DNA from: Lepisosteus oculatus
Lineage: Eukaryota > Chordata > Actinopteri > Semionotiformes > Lepisosteidae
Assembly (NCBI RefSeq): GCF_040954835.1
Contig: NC_090704.1
Location: 14,906,001 to 14,970,000 of the forward strand
Length of the DNA: 64,000 nt
Reading direction: 5' to 3'
Shown here: positions 13,001 to 24,709 of the stretch, in pieces
How the letters are laid out: the number at the start of each line of letters is the position of its first letter
Position numbering within the stretch: position 1 is the first letter of the stretch
Made by a program: the position numbers and the translations under genes
The notes under the pieces: model-generated
Databases searched by the model: none
Told to the model about the DNA's origin: nothing
The model's input: the letters and a program-made list of their open reading frames with translations, nothing else

Positions 13001-16000
13001 CTTGGGAGTAAAATGTTTGTCAATGTGGACCACTACAGTATGTACAATATGTCCACAGATAATTGTATTGCCTTCCTAACCTTTAAGGCTGGATCATCAT
13101 AATTATAACGGTACTGACTAAATCACTGTGCAGAGCAAAACGATCTGTAAGAGTGAGAGGACGCAGACAAAAGAAGGTCTGTTTGCACTCTCAACACTCT
13201 GGAGAAAAGCTTTAGTAAAGACTGGAATACAGGAAAAAGCACATTTCTAAATTTCTAGTGTGCTTGCTATAGGCCTGAAATGTTTGGCAAACAAGACTTT
13301 CATTTAAATCCAATCTTCTGCACTTGAATTACTACGGAAAAACAATAACATTCGTATAGAATATTCAATTATATTAATTCAATATCAAAATTAGAATGGC
13401 ACTCACTATAACACATTCTGCAGAGCCCGTCCAGGATTTCCCGAAACCTGGCCGTCATGGGCGGCAGTGGCTTCAGATCGATCTTCTTGAAGTCTTCGGG
13501 ACACTCGTCTTTCAAGTGTCCGTCCCGCTTACAGATGCTGCAGACCACTGTGGGTGGCTGGAGAGGAACAATAGCCAATAAATGTCTAGAATACACAAGA
13601 TCTCTCAACAAATTCAAGAGACTTTGCACAGCCTAACCCCAGCGGTGCAAAACAAGAGCTGTAGGCACACATCCTCCAAACCCCTGGTGTTGGAAAGTAG
13701 TAATAAGAACTTCATCATCGGGGTATCGTGTGGTTCAGGAGAAGCGAACATGCTAACAGTGACTTGCAAAAGCATTCTTACCCTTCCGATGGTATCCCAT
13801 TTTTGTGAAATTACAAAATGATGCACACAAATTTCCAAACCCTAATATTTTCTTTAAAACCTGAATGTTCGAACTGAAGATTTCGACGGTCGAGACAAGT
13901 TACAGTTAAGGTCAGGAAAAACTAAAGAGAAAAAAAGAAAAATGTGATTGTGTATGTCTTCAGACCTATAAATGTAATATTAAGTGGAAGCACCTTTGAC
14001 AGCTGTTATAGCCACAATTTGTTGTGTAAGTCTCTATCATCCTTGTACTCCGGCTCAGTGCAATTTTTGCCTATTTTTACGCACCATTTAAAAAATTACC
14101 CAGGATTACCTTTTATAACCTTATAAAAGTAAGAGCACTATTGCATGCTTATGATATTTAACCTATTTAACTTAGTATGGTAGTTAAGTAAATATGTACC
14201 AATTGTAAACTGAACATATAGACAGAGCGTTAGTGTTCAAGGCAATGCAAACGTCATTCAACAACTCATCTTTTGACACCGGACACCTGAAGAAGGCTAC
14301 ACGGCCGGCCGAAACGTTGTGTTCTCTTTCTTCTTTTTTTCAGCATGGAATAAACCTATTACTTGTTCCTTTGCAGCCTACGCATGCTGACGCAGCTACC
14401 CACCTGAACTACAATCTTTTTAATATTGTCTATCACTTTTTATGTATTGGGGGAATTCTTTCCTTGTCTTCTCACTTTTTGGAACACCTGGTGCACTGAA
14501 TATGTTTTGCCAATATGATGTTAAAAATAATGAAGACATTCAAAATTAAAAATTAAATTAAATAAAAACAATATTAATAAGCAAGGTCACAAGGAAAGTT
14601 CCTTTGTTGTAACGAAAATTACTTTGAACACCAAAATACTGATGTTAGATGAAAGCTTTCATTTTAATAATCTCTCATTTGTAAATCAATGGTTCATATG
14701 GTGTGTGGTGTATGTAGCTGAACTTTTTTTCATCTCTGTCCTGGCAAAAATTATTTTTTGATTACAATTATTTAATGTACAATAATTGCAATTACATTTG
14801 AAAAAAAATCTGGTTAAAAATGCTGAAAAACATCCTGTACTCAGAGGATTATCAATAAACCCTGCTAAATTTTCATCTAGTGAAGAGAATGGCTGTTAAT
14901 TACATTTTAAAGGGTATTAGCTGTACCTAGTATAAATCAAACATAGTTAATCAAATCAAATAAGTCTGACACCCTGGCTTAACCTATGATGAAACATGCA
15001 AGTATGAGTTACCTTTCCTCCTGTGAAGATTATTCTATCAAAGACGTAGTATAAATCTTCAGGGACATTTGGCGTCTCTCCCTTGTCGTCTCTCTCCTCC
15101 TCATCGCTCTCAAGCAGCCCGTTCTCAGCTGACCCGTTAAGCGAGGTAGATAAGGAGCCGCCAGCCAGGTAGCCTTCCTGGCCGTGCTCCCGAAGAGGAG
15201 CTACGCCACTTTCTCCTGCAGGCCCGTCCTCGGGGCTGCCCGCTAGGTCCGAGCGCAACGACCTGACCCCATCCCCCCCGCGGCTACCAGCCTTCCCCTT
15301 CAACCTGGGAGCTGTTGTCTGTGCAAAATTGCCCTGGGTTGTTTCGGACAGGCCTTCCTCCCTGTCGGTCAAGTCCAAGTCCATAAAGCTCTCGGGCAGC
15401 AAAACTCCCTCTGGAGTGTAGTCCTCGTCACTTAGCACCCCCTCCTCGTCCTCTTCATCATCTGTGTCTTCCTCCTCTTCCATCTCCCGGAGCCTCGGCT
15501 CAGTCCCTTTGCCCTCTTTGTTGTCTGGTGTTCCTCCCTTGCTCCGGGTCCCAGCCTGCGGCTGCCTGCTAGTCCCCTTAGCTCTTGGCTTCTCCCACCT
15601 ACCGCCCCTTTCTTGTCCCTTTGTGGTGTCGTCCCGGCTTTGTGGACAAGCAAAGTATTTATAGGCTGTGCGGAATCGCTCCAGAATGTACTCAAAAACC
15701 ATCTGGCTGTTAAGGCTCCGTGCCACATTCCTCTTCAGTGCAAAAGGATCTGAGAGAGAGAGAAGATGCAGTCAAAAGAAGGTTTATTTGCAATCTTCAA
15801 CACTCAAGAGAAAAAGCTGTGGTAAAATAAAGATTGGAACACAAGAAAAATGCACATTGCTTAATACAGATGTGCTTGCTGTAGGCCTTAAATGTTTGGC
15901 AAACCATGCTCTATTATTTAAATAAAGTCTTCCACACTTACAGTGCATTGCAATACATTAAGGAAAATTAATTGAAATAAACAGATTACAACCAGCTTTA

Positions 16001-19000
16001 CAGTTTCATTGTCAGAATTAATTACTGTTTTAGAGCTCAATAAAATGTCAGATGGCACCACAAACCTCTTACAGCAGAAGGATATTAATGTAACATTTCA
16101 CTAAATACATTGTAAAAAAACAGACTGTGGACAAACACACTAAACTGAACAAGTGAACTTCTGACACATGCAATAACAAAGCTGGAGGATCAGAGGCATC
16201 CGACTCCGTGATCTGGACTCACCCTCAATGGCCAGTCTCCTCTTGGGCCAGTTCTTGATCTCACGGGACAGCAGTTCTTGCAGGCGAATGCTGATGATGT
16301 GCTCTTCTAGGGCAAATTCCAAAGTGTAGAAACGCAAGAGCTCCAGCCACAGCTGCCCCAGAGACACCTCCGGCCTGGACTCCAAAGTGAGCGGTATCTG
16401 CACAGCACAGAGGTGGCATTACAGCGTAACAAGCATCACAAACTCATTCACTTCATCATTAGGAACCAATCAATCACAAATGATTCACATTTGGGAACGT
16501 TCCAAGTGTTTTGGCTTCAACATTTTGGATGAGATTTGTCTTCCCCCTGCCCAAAGCCATGATTCTTTGTGTAAATGCCACTTGAGCCACAAAACCGTAC
16601 ATGAGTGAAATTCCCTATTCTGTATGTCATGCTTTTAGAAATCCTGTGCTGTTTCCAAAAGCAACTTGATTCGCCTTTTTTTCTTGTAATTCCCATTCCA
16701 GACCCAGCATTCTCTTGATGTGATGAATGCATGCAGGATTCGACCATTAGTAATGCATTATATAAAAGGAAAGGGAATAACATGTAACTGAGAAGAGGAG
16801 AATGAAATACTCAAAACATTATCGGACGATATCGACAACTGGAAATCACGACCGGGGTCCGCTCACGCATAAGGTTTTCAGGACATGGTAACACCAACAA
16901 ACTATTGGATAGGAAAGGAAAACCTCCTTAAGAACTTATAACAAAATAATAATGTTGTGCTTTAGATTAAGAGCTAAAGCACGACAATCCCACATTCCAT
17001 TTAGCAGCTCACTGGCTTGCAAAGTGTACATCAAGACAAGAGAAACCTGAATTAGAGCACAGCGCGCACCCTGCCGCTCTTGGGTTTTCCTTGCCAGCCA
17101 TTGGAATCCAAGGTCTCGGGCTTCTTGGCAGCCGATTTCTTCTGCTCTGCTTTGGCTTTGCCGGCATTCTTACTCTCCCCACTGGTGGACGGCCGGTGCT
17201 CCCACAGCACAAACCTGTCCTTCTCAATGCCCTTCAGGTGGTACTCGTCCACCTGCTTCATATCAAAGCCCTCCATCTGAAACAGCAATATCAGAAGGGG
17301 GTATATTTAAAAAAAACAAACACATTTTGCTGAATTCAATAGAGTGCTATGGAATCAACAATAATAAATATATATATATACAGGTTATAAATACATACAT
17401 AAATAAAAACTAAAGCATAATAATACTAATAATAATTCCACATAGCTTTCAGCAGAAACCTGGCTTACAATGTCACAGAACAAAAGGGCATACAAATATT
17501 TTGATGAAAAAGACTGGTTTAAAAAAACTGATATATTGATCCAAAAAATGTATTATATTAGACACCCCAATTCTTCACCTACCCACGAGCCCAGGTAGAC
17601 GGGGAGGATGGGCTCCTTCCTCTGCTGGAGGAAGAAGATGACCATGAGGGCGAATGAGTAAGAGGGGATTCCGCCCTCAGCCTGGCAGTCAATGTGACAC
17701 AGCTGAAAGGACAAAGACTGGGGTCAGGCCAAGGGGCAAGCTGGAGCAGAGATCGAACCGCAGCCCAACGGCATTCAAACACAGTGAAGCCAAAGTGGTG
17801 CACAGCTCAGATGAATGAACACGAAGACTTTGGGAAGGTCTACACTGCACAAAGTGTCGATAGAGAGATTCTAATTTTCGGTCCAGAAACAGCTGTGAAC
17901 TTTTCCTGATGTTAAAGAAAACACATATTTTACTATAGAAATACAGAATATTCAATTCACATTACCTTTGCCCTCTTCTGACTAAATTGTCTTCATATAT
18001 CAAAGTTTTCTGAATTCATTCATTCAGGTTCAATAACACTGTAGAAATTATCTTGGTTCAAATCACTGTATTTAAATCAAGTGCATAGTACTCATACCGC
18101 GCATATTAACAGCCAAACTGCAAAAGTTAAAAGCTAACATTAAAACATCAGAAAAGAGTGACACCCCGTTAATCCCATCATGTTAAAATACAAAGTAAAT
18201 GAGGTAATAGTGTACAAGCACTGCCAATGCAAGCGCTGCAATAAAAATAACTATGAATTGTGTCAGGGAAGTTTTCCAAAAAATTGTACAGACCATACGC
18301 ATGTAAATCTGGAAAACAATTAATTTAGACAGCTATTAATATACAGATTCAGAAACAGCCTTTTTGAGTAGGAACAAGTAATAGGTTTATTCCATGCTGA
18401 AAAGAGAAGAAAGAAAACACAATGTTTCGGCTGTGGAGCCTTCTTCAGGTGAGAGAAAGACAGGGCAGTAAGCAAAGGTAATGTAGTGGGAGAACAAAAG
18501 CTGTGAGAGAGAAGGAGCGAGGGGTGGGAGCAGGGGACAGACAGAGAGGCCAATCAGGTAGTGTGAAGTCAGGATAGGTGAAAAGAGGTGTGAAATGAAA
18601 TCAACATTGAATAGAGTGAATTTAGAAGACAATTAGTCTGTCGTTGAGAGAAGGAGGAAGGTGTAATCCTAGCTGCAGGATAATTTTAATTTCTGTAGTC
18701 TTTCTGATGTGGGAGTTAGGAAAACCGTCTTTGAGAACACAAAAGGAGAGATTAGTGTGATCATGGCCATCAGAAGTGAAATGAGCAACAATAGGCTTGG
18801 AAAAATCTTTAATCTTCACAGCCCTGTTTCTCCAATGTAGATGGCTGGGCATTAACTGCAAGTGAATCAACAAATAAGGTTGCTGGTGGTACAAGATGTC
18901 ATCTGAATGATCTGGAATTGTCCTGAGGGGCCTTGAATAAGTGTGGTGTTAGATATACTTTTTTGAGTATACTGTGCAATTACTTTAGTGTGAAATCATT

Positions 19001-22000
19001 ATTAAAAAAACAATATTATTGAACATCTGTGTTTGGAACGAAATATACTGAGAAAAAACAGGACTTTTACTAAGAGATCATCTACTAAATATCAAAATAG
19101 ACTAAATGCATTTCACAAATCATGCATGAGTGACAAAGAAAAATAAGGGAGAGCATCTGGCTATGTGATGAGCAGGGTTCCAGACACTAATGAACAGCAC
19201 ATGAAATAAAGTATATTAATAAAGTAAGAAACATTTACACATTTGGCAAAAAAGATACCAAGATCAAAACTGAACACAAATTAGGTTCTGATGCAGACAG
19301 TCATTAGCAAGAGTGATACTGTATTTGCAATTTAGCTGCCATTACTGGCAGAAAGATAATTTCTACAATACTAGAGCTCTGCACAGGTAGGAAAACGCTG
19401 AAATGAACAAACTATGGATAATGTAGCACATAAAGAACCTACCCTCGCCCAGTAGCGAAAAGCCAGGACCAGTGGAACTAGCCTGGGCTCCAGCTTGGCC
19501 AGGGCAGCCAGGAGGTTAGTAGTCAGACAGGCTACATCATTGCCGGCACTCACTTTGCACATCAAACCACTGCATACAGAGAAAAATAGGTCGTTAAACC
19601 CAAAGGGCAAAAGGTGGATATCTAAGAAGAGACAGCATACACAGGGTTAATCTTAACCATTTAAATCTTTTTGGATTAGCAGACCAAGCGTCACTGAATC
19701 TCTAATGCCATGCAAATTGTTCACTGGGTTTAGAGGTTAAGAGAACAGCCCAGCCAGGACTGTATATCTCCCACAGGGAGCAGTGATCAGGGTTTTGGAC
19801 AACTGACCATAGGGTCTTACTTAAAGTATTGAAGTAAAAAAGTCAGTGGTAATTTTTCAAACACTTTAGAAAACTTCATCATACACTTCCTTCTCCCGCG
19901 AGCGATTTAATTTAACTATTTATCCCGGAGAAAGCAGTGAATGTTTTTTTCACATTTTACTTGTTCCTTCATTTATCATTGGTCACTGACCTGCTAACAT
20001 CTCGGCAAAACACAACAGGAACTTTGGCATGAAAATCTGACTCAACATCAGTGTATTGAGCTGTAAAAAAATAGAAGACATTTAGTTATTCTAAACATGG
20101 ATCATGACAAACCTAACGTGCATATCCTGAAAAGGAATACGTTACTGTAATCATCATTGTCTTTTGCACCAAAAAACACATCAATGAATATCTAAAGTCG
20201 TAGTAATTCAATTCCCAACCTTAACTCTTAAATGCACTCTAAACACAATTTAGCAGCTAATGGTTTTAGCTTTGCGATTTGAACAAATGCCCTTAGCCCA
20301 TTTATGAGATAAGAAAAAATAAAAGATCACACTGGACTATAGCTGTGAACTTATTATGAACTCATTGTTAACTACAACAGAGCAGCTGTGTTCCAATATG
20401 AATAACAAAGCAGTGATTCATTATTTTGAACTACATGGCGAACCACATGATGTGCTCTGATATTTATTTTCTAAATGAAGGATGAATGAAGGTCAACTTA
20501 CTGCTACTTTTAAGGATTTCCAGTACTTGTATTAAAACATCTGGTTGAGTCATCTGAAAAGACAACAGAAAAACCATAACAAAACTTAGTTTTTATATAA
20601 AACAATTCCTACAGTTAGTCTGCAGTTATTTTTGTAAACAAATAACCTGTTGCCTCACAAAACAGAAATGAAACAATGTATCAGTATTTACTTGTGTGCT
20701 TCAAAGACATTTGAATTCTCACTCAAATTTCACCTATAATCTAAAACTGTTATAAACTATTATAAAATAAAAGCAAAATAGATATGCTGTTAACATTCAA
20801 GAAGAATTAATCTTTGGAGAAATCTTCAGTTATTTTTTTTCTAATCAATCCTCATTTAGCTAGTGAAGCATATTCTCCAGGCAAGCCCATTCAAAAGTCA
20901 AGCCTTGTAAACTGATGTGTTTACAATAGGTTCTTGGCTGACTCAATCACACTGATTAAAAGCTTTTGTCTGCTATCTGCCATAATCACCTTCCACTAAT
21001 ACACTCATTGACAAGATTAAGCGCAAAAACAAATCATTTCAAGTGTTTTTCAATGGGGGTGTTGACTCACATTGGATGGAAACATGACATCAATATTGAC
21101 ATCACTGGTCTTGAAGGCAAACCTGGTGAGACATGAGCCGTAGAGTCGGAGGGAACAGGCTGAAAGGCAGAAAATTAAAGCATTCATTAAACTTTGACAA
21201 AACAGAGCCTTGTTTCTAATATATGTTTTTACCAGATTATTTCTTGTGCATAAAAACAGTACCTCTTCCAAAGAGTTTTTAAAGGGTTAAAACAGATAAT
21301 TCAGCACTTAATACTGTTATCTACAGTGCAATGGGGAAAACACCTAAGAAATTATGCCTTTTTACTGTCATAAGTTCCAACTCTTTACTACTGTGCAATA
21401 TATGCTCAATGTATATTTTTTGAAGCAGCAGTGCTCTTAAATTTGAATCACAGTCCTATCAATTTTGTGTCCTTTGCTGTCAATTCATGTGATAAGGCTG
21501 AGTATACAAATCAGGCTAAAATTATATATATTTCAACTCTTGTCTGTAGGCATTCACCACTTATTTCAATGGCAATGCATTCTGGAGAATGCATGCAAAT
21601 GGTCTTACCGGACAGTTGTTGCTTGATGATCTCCTCCATCGTGAGGACAACACCCTGCCGCACAGCGTGGTCCTCCTGAGAGATGCCCTGCTGCTTGGCT
21701 GCCTCCAGCACAGCAGCGTTGACTGCCTGGAGCTGGGAGGGCGACGGTGGAGGCAGAGCCCGCAGCTCGTTCTCCTCTTGCTTCTCCTACATCCATGCAA
21801 GACGAGAAAAGGCCCAAGAGCACACATGAGGCTCTGTAGACTAATTAATTGAGAGAATCCCTCCTGTATTTATTCGCTGTTATTAAAAATGTAACTGACA
21901 GGACAAAGAGCAGCATGTAATCAAGCATGCCTCACAGGGCTTAAATCCAAGTTCAATTCCAGAAAATGCCTTCTGTCCTGTGCATGACTGTTCAACCACT

Positions 22001-24709
22001 TTCCACAGAAACTAACATGCTAACTAATTTGGCATCTCAAAGATGTCTGCGTGTACGCATGCCTATGTCCTACGGCACATGTCCTATAATAATTATAAGA
22101 ATTGCTTACACTTGTATAGCGCTTTTCTGGACACTCCACTCAAAGCGCTTTACAGGTAATGGGGACTCCCCTCCACCACCACTAATGAGTAGCCCCACCT
22201 GGATGATGCAACGGCAGCCAAAGCGTAACAGTCCGCTCCCCACACATCAGCTATCCGTGGGGAGAAGAGCAGAGTAATGAAGCCAATTCATAGACGGGGA
22301 TTATTAGGAAGCCATGGTTGGTAAGGGCCAATGGGAATTTGGCCAGGACACCGGGGTTACACCCCTACTCTTTTCGAGAAACGCCCTGGGATTTTTAATG
22401 ACCACAGAAAGTCAGGACCTCGGTTTTAGATCTTATCCGAAGGACGGCACCTTTTTATAGTATAGTGTCACTGTCACTATAATGGGGGCATTAGGACTCT
22501 CATAGACCGCAGGGTGAGCGCCCCCTGCTGGCCCTACCAACACCTCTTCCAGCAGCAACCTTAGTTTTTCCCCAGGAGATCTCCCATCCAGGTACTGACC
22601 AGGGTCACACCTGCTTAGCTTCAGTGTGTTGCCAGGTGTGAGTTGCAGGGTGATATGATGCACTAGAGTCATATCAAGGATATAGTTCCACCTTGTGGTC
22701 TATGGTTTGCGATAGACTTAAGGTTGCCATGACCTCACCCAAAAAAGCAGCTTTCTGATAGCTACTGAAAGGATAATAAAACAGATGGAGATTGAAAGAA
22801 CAAATTTTATATTTATGACCCCATCTGTTAACCAAACACAACAAGATCTCACTCACAATGACCTATCGGTAAAGACTGATTATGCTTTTCATTGAATCAC
22901 ACTGGAATTAAAGTAAATAACACGGCAAGACCTTCATTCAAATAATTCCCTTGTTTTGTGCAGCAACTTTTTTTCTTCTAAAAGGTCAGCAATATGCCAT
23001 AAAGGGAACTCTCATGCAGGGACAGAAGAAGAAGGTGGGTTTTTCCTCTAAGGAACTTACCATGATGTTTTTCTTGTGCCGTTTTTCCTTGATGTGTTTG
23101 TGTGCTCCCTGGATGTTCTCAATGTGCACTGAGCACAATTTGCATAGGTACTGGAAGTTGGGATACTCTGGCAAGCGCTGCAAAGACATTTCAGCACCAT
23201 TTGAATACAAAAGGGAGGAGACCATCACAAATTCTATTGCAGTGCAAATTACATTAACGTCTCAATGTGCCTGAAAATGGGCTCACCCTACTCCATCTGT
23301 AAACACAAACTATATTTGTCATAAAAATACTTAAAACGCTCACTTGCCAATACCTGCTTTAAAAAAAAAACACTTCTCCATAGCAAATTTCCTTTGTAAC
23401 CATCTCAATGCACTACTTCTGACTGCCTTTTGTAGGCTTTATTATGTTGGGTGTTGAAACTGTATTTCAATAAGTTACTCTTCTACTTGTGTGCTCAAGG
23501 TTTATAGTTACCTAAGGTTTTTTTTTCTTCTCAGCTATTCCCTTTTTCATCACCAAAACCCCACTTTTTCCTGGAAAAAAAATCAAAGCTAACCTAAAAA
23601 GAACATAAGGGAGCTCTGCATAATTAAAGTTTAAGCTAATACTTCCAGTCACAAAAGGGCTGTAGTGACCCAGATGCATTCATAGGGAACACACTGCTGG
23701 CAGAGGAGAACTGCTGTACCTTGAGCAGCCGGTGAATGTAATCCCGCACAAGTCTCTCCTCTGCTTGTTTCAGCCCCAGCTGCTGCTCAGTGGTCAGATT
23801 AGACTCATCAATCACTTCAACAGCACCGACTGGCTTCTCCAGGGAGGGTGTCTCTGCCAACTGGCCTGCAGCATCCTCACCTGCAAATTCAAATTAATCC
23901 CATGTGAATGAATTACTTTTAATTAAATCAGGGGGTTCCCAGCTCTCATCAAGTATTACAAGGGTTTAAACTTTACATGCCACCTGAGCTGTTGATTACC
24001 TAACGCAGCTACTTTACTTCCCTAGCTAAACTACTTTAACATTGTTTTCTTAGGCAGTGAGCTGTTGACATTCTAAAAGAGCTTGAAAAGCCCCTTCAGA
24101 ACTTGACTGGTACTACAAGGTGGTCTTGCATACTTCTAATCTAAAATTTAATTAAATATAACTTGGGGGATCAGTGCCTTCTTGAGAAGACCATTGATTT
24201 ATAAATTACAACACTGTATAAACTGAAAAAATATTTTGGAGCAATTTTTGTGTGGCCTTACTCCGTGTTTTATCTTCTTTATCGTAAGTGTCCTTGGTGC
24301 TCTTATTCTCCTCCACACTCAGCTGGAGGAGCTGAGCAGGGCCCTTAGTTGTACCGAGATTTTCTGTTCCAGAGGGAGGCGGATTCTTCCCAGCATTCGA
24401 TCCCTGTGCCTGCTGCTGCTGCGGCTTTCCCCCTTTCCCCTTCTCTCCCGGGCTGGACCTGCCAGTCAGTCTCCGAAACTTCCCATGGCCCTGCTCCTGT
24501 GAGGTCGCACCTGGGCTCCTCAGGCTCCCGGGGTCTTTGGGTTCATCTGGGGGTCTGTTTTTGATATCATTGTTGCTCCAGCCCGGAGTCTTAACACAGT
24601 CCTTTGGTGCCAAAGCCTCCTTCGCATTCTTGGATGCTACGGCCTTGCCCGCTCTGGCCTCACTGCGCAAGAGCTTAGCCATTTTCCTTGGGCTCTGGGG
24701 CTCCTGCAT
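3207..24709 (-). CDS. TUT4: Terminal uridylyltransferase 4 (TUT4 / ZCCHC11), complete
   Basis: TUT4 is a cytoplasmic enzyme that adds uridines to RNA 3' ends. Known family roles are LIN28-guided oligouridylation of pre-let-7 and uridylation of deadenylated mRNAs. Coding exons, 5' to 3' on the minus strand: 24262-24709, 23720-23880, 23061-23177, 21609-21786, 21071-21159, 20502-20553, 19991-20060, 19443-19569, 17583-17702, 17070-17276, 16223-16397, 15013-15749, 13407-13557, 12735-12821, 12021-12124, 11833-11890, 11643-11746, 11394-11483, 9504-9617, 9165-9242, 8203-8380, 6983-7030, 6802-6884, 6012-6127, 5692-5846, 5304-5410, 4408-4954, 3653-3823, 3207-3289. Every junction is GT-AG and all phases agree. 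They total 4,755 nt, 1,584 residues plus stop (human is about 1,644). The ATG at 24709 is the first after an in-frame TAG five codons upstream. The paralogue TUT7 is less likely because PRPF38A and GPX7 flank the gene. Least certain are the ends of exons 17070-17276 and 8203-8380, where the donors are weak, and the acceptor at 5410, chosen by phase. Confidence 0.95.
6474..6733 (+). repeat. Probable LINE 3' tail (ends with a TATC-type repeat)
   Basis: Lies in the TUT4 intron between exons 6012-6127 and 6802-6884. T-rich sequence ends in CACTACAATTTCCCTCACGG, then ATCAATAAAGTATCTATCTA. A conserved block ending in AATAAAG plus a short ATCT repeat is typical of fish non-LTR retrotransposon 3' ends. 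The 5' limit is unclear. Confidence 0.45.
7186..7404. mobile_element. Inverted pair of Penelope-like element 3' tails with 15-bp TSD
   Basis: Two copies of the window's PLE tail face each other: a minus-oriented copy at 7186-7260 and a plus-oriented copy from about 7284 to 7404. Each carries the CTGAAGAAGGC block and the GCATGGAATAAACC block. The direct repeat ATTTGAGAAGACAAG flanks the pair at 7171-7185 and 7405-7419, so it inserted as a single unit. It sits in a TUT4 intron between exons 6983-7030 and 8203-8380. Confidence 0.85.
12330..12441 (+). mobile_element. Penelope-like element 3' tail
   Basis: Reads CCTGAAGAAGGCTCTACGGC, then CGAAATGTTG, CAGCATGGAATAAACC and GCAGCCTACGAATGCTGATG. 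The 9-bp direct repeat ACATGACAC flanks it at 12321-12329 and 12442-12450. It lies in the TUT4 intron between exons 12021-12124 and 12735-12821. Confidence 0.75.
13150..13338 (-). repeat. Dispersed repeat, copy 1 (unclassified)
   Basis: About 185 bp that match 15752-15956 by eye at roughly 75-80 percent, sharing CAAAAGAAGGT, TGTGCTTGCT, TAGGCCT and AAATGTTTGGCAAAC. The copy at 15752 carries AATAAACC on the minus strand, which suggests the 3' end of a retroelement in that orientation. It lies in a TUT4 intron just below exon 13407-13557. Confidence 0.5.
14281..14411 (+). mobile_element. Penelope-like element 3' tail
   Basis: Carries CACCTGAAGAAGGCTACACG, then GCCGAAACGTTGTG, CAGCATGGAATAAACC and the family end CTACCCACCTGAAC. 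It lies in the TUT4 intron between exons 13407-13557 and 15013-15749. No clear target-site duplication was found. Confidence 0.7.
15013..15749 (-). other. TUT4: TUT4 inter-module linker exon with acidic tract
   Basis: This 737-nt exon encodes about residues 582-827. It opens with DPFALKRNVARSLNSQ, which ends the first module, then becomes low-complexity. An acidic run (EEEEDTDDEEDEEG) and Gly/Ser-rich stretches follow, and it closes with EDLYYVFDRIIFTGGK, the conserved lead-in to the first zinc knuckle. The exon is more GC-rich than its introns. The low-complexity part is probably a flexible tether and diverges fast. Confidence 0.9.
15752..15956 (-). repeat. Dispersed repeat, copy 2, abutting a TUT4 splice acceptor
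   Basis: Second copy of the 13150-13338 repeat. Its GAGAGAGAGA edge directly adjoins exon 15013-15749, so on the gene strand the pyrimidine tract before that exon lies at or inside the repeat boundary. Confidence 0.5.
16223..21159 (-). other. TUT4: TUT4 N-terminal (degenerate) nucleotidyltransferase and first PAP-associated domain
   Basis: Nine exons of this stretch encode about residues 302-581. The metal-binding loop reads D321-V-N323-I-D325, whereas the C-terminal module has D925-S-D927-L-D929, so the first catalytic aspartate is replaced by asparagine. This agrees with the family view that the N-terminal module is inactive and serves RNA and LIN28 binding. Later landmarks are VSAGNDVACLTTNLL, RYWAR, PSYSFALMVIFFLQQR and the PAP-associated motif SLGQLWLELLRFYTLEFALE near residues 533-560. 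Part of the intron between 17702 and 19443 is a Penelope-like insertion. Confidence 0.9.
18371..18959 (-). mobile_element. 5'-truncated Penelope-like retroelement with GIY-YIG-side C-terminus and 3' tail
   Basis: A 589-bp insertion on the minus strand. An open frame at about 18894-18622 includes VAHFTSDGHDHTNLSFCVLK and ends LHLPPSLNDRLIVF. This fits the C-terminal end of PLE proteins after the GIY-YIG endonuclease core, where a VAEHF..GHS...L..VLE pattern and a final P.GLN.. are usual. About 170 bp later comes the tail with CTGAAGAAGGCTCC and AATAAACCTATTAC. TTTTTGAGTA flanks the element at 18361-18370 and 18960-18969. The reverse transcriptase is missing, so the copy cannot move by itself. 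Confidence 0.8.
21071..24709 (-). other. TUT4: TUT4 N-terminal region: disordered start, C2H2-like finger, start of pseudo-NTase
   Basis: Residues 1-150, from the first coding exon, are Lys/Ser/Pro/Gln-rich and look disordered. Exon 23061-23177 encodes a matrin/U1-type finger: C215-x2-C218, then H231 and H237 inside the motif GAHKHIKEKRH. From memory this segment is almost identical to human TUT4. The following exons begin the first nucleotidyltransferase fold, with LRLYGSCLTRF at about residues 305-315. Confidence 0.9.
22087..22661 (-). mobile_element. 5S rRNA-derived SINE (SINE3-like), near full length
   Basis: On the minus strand the first 85 bases resemble 5S rRNA: CTGAAGCTAAGCAGGTGTGA, then CTGGTCAGTACCTGGATGGG and AGATC, covering the internal RNA polymerase III promoter. 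A central body common in fish genomes follows. The 3' tail reads GTAAAGCGCTTTGAGTGGAG and AAAAGCGCTAT before an AT-rich end, like an L2/CR1-type LINE tail. It lies in the TUT4 intron between exons 21609-21786 and 23061-23177. Confidence 0.8.

Larger units (their letters stand above)
8203..13557 (-). other. TUT4: TUT4 catalytic module: CCHC knuckle 1, active NTase, second PAP-associated domain
   Basis: Knuckle 1 is C833-x2-C836-x4-H841-x4-C846 (exon 13407-13557). The active site is GSSKNGFGFRDSDLDICMTL in exon 12021-12124, giving catalytic D927 and D929. The third aspartate is D988 in GLEGDISLYN (exon 11643-11746). The nucleotide-recognition part follows: AQHNTRML, DPRVQYLGYTMKVFAK, RCDIGDASRGSLSSYAYILM. 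The second PAP-associated motif is VGELWLGLLRFYTEEFDF in exon 8203-8380. All three catalytic aspartates are present, so uridylyltransferase activity should be intact. Confidence 0.95.
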
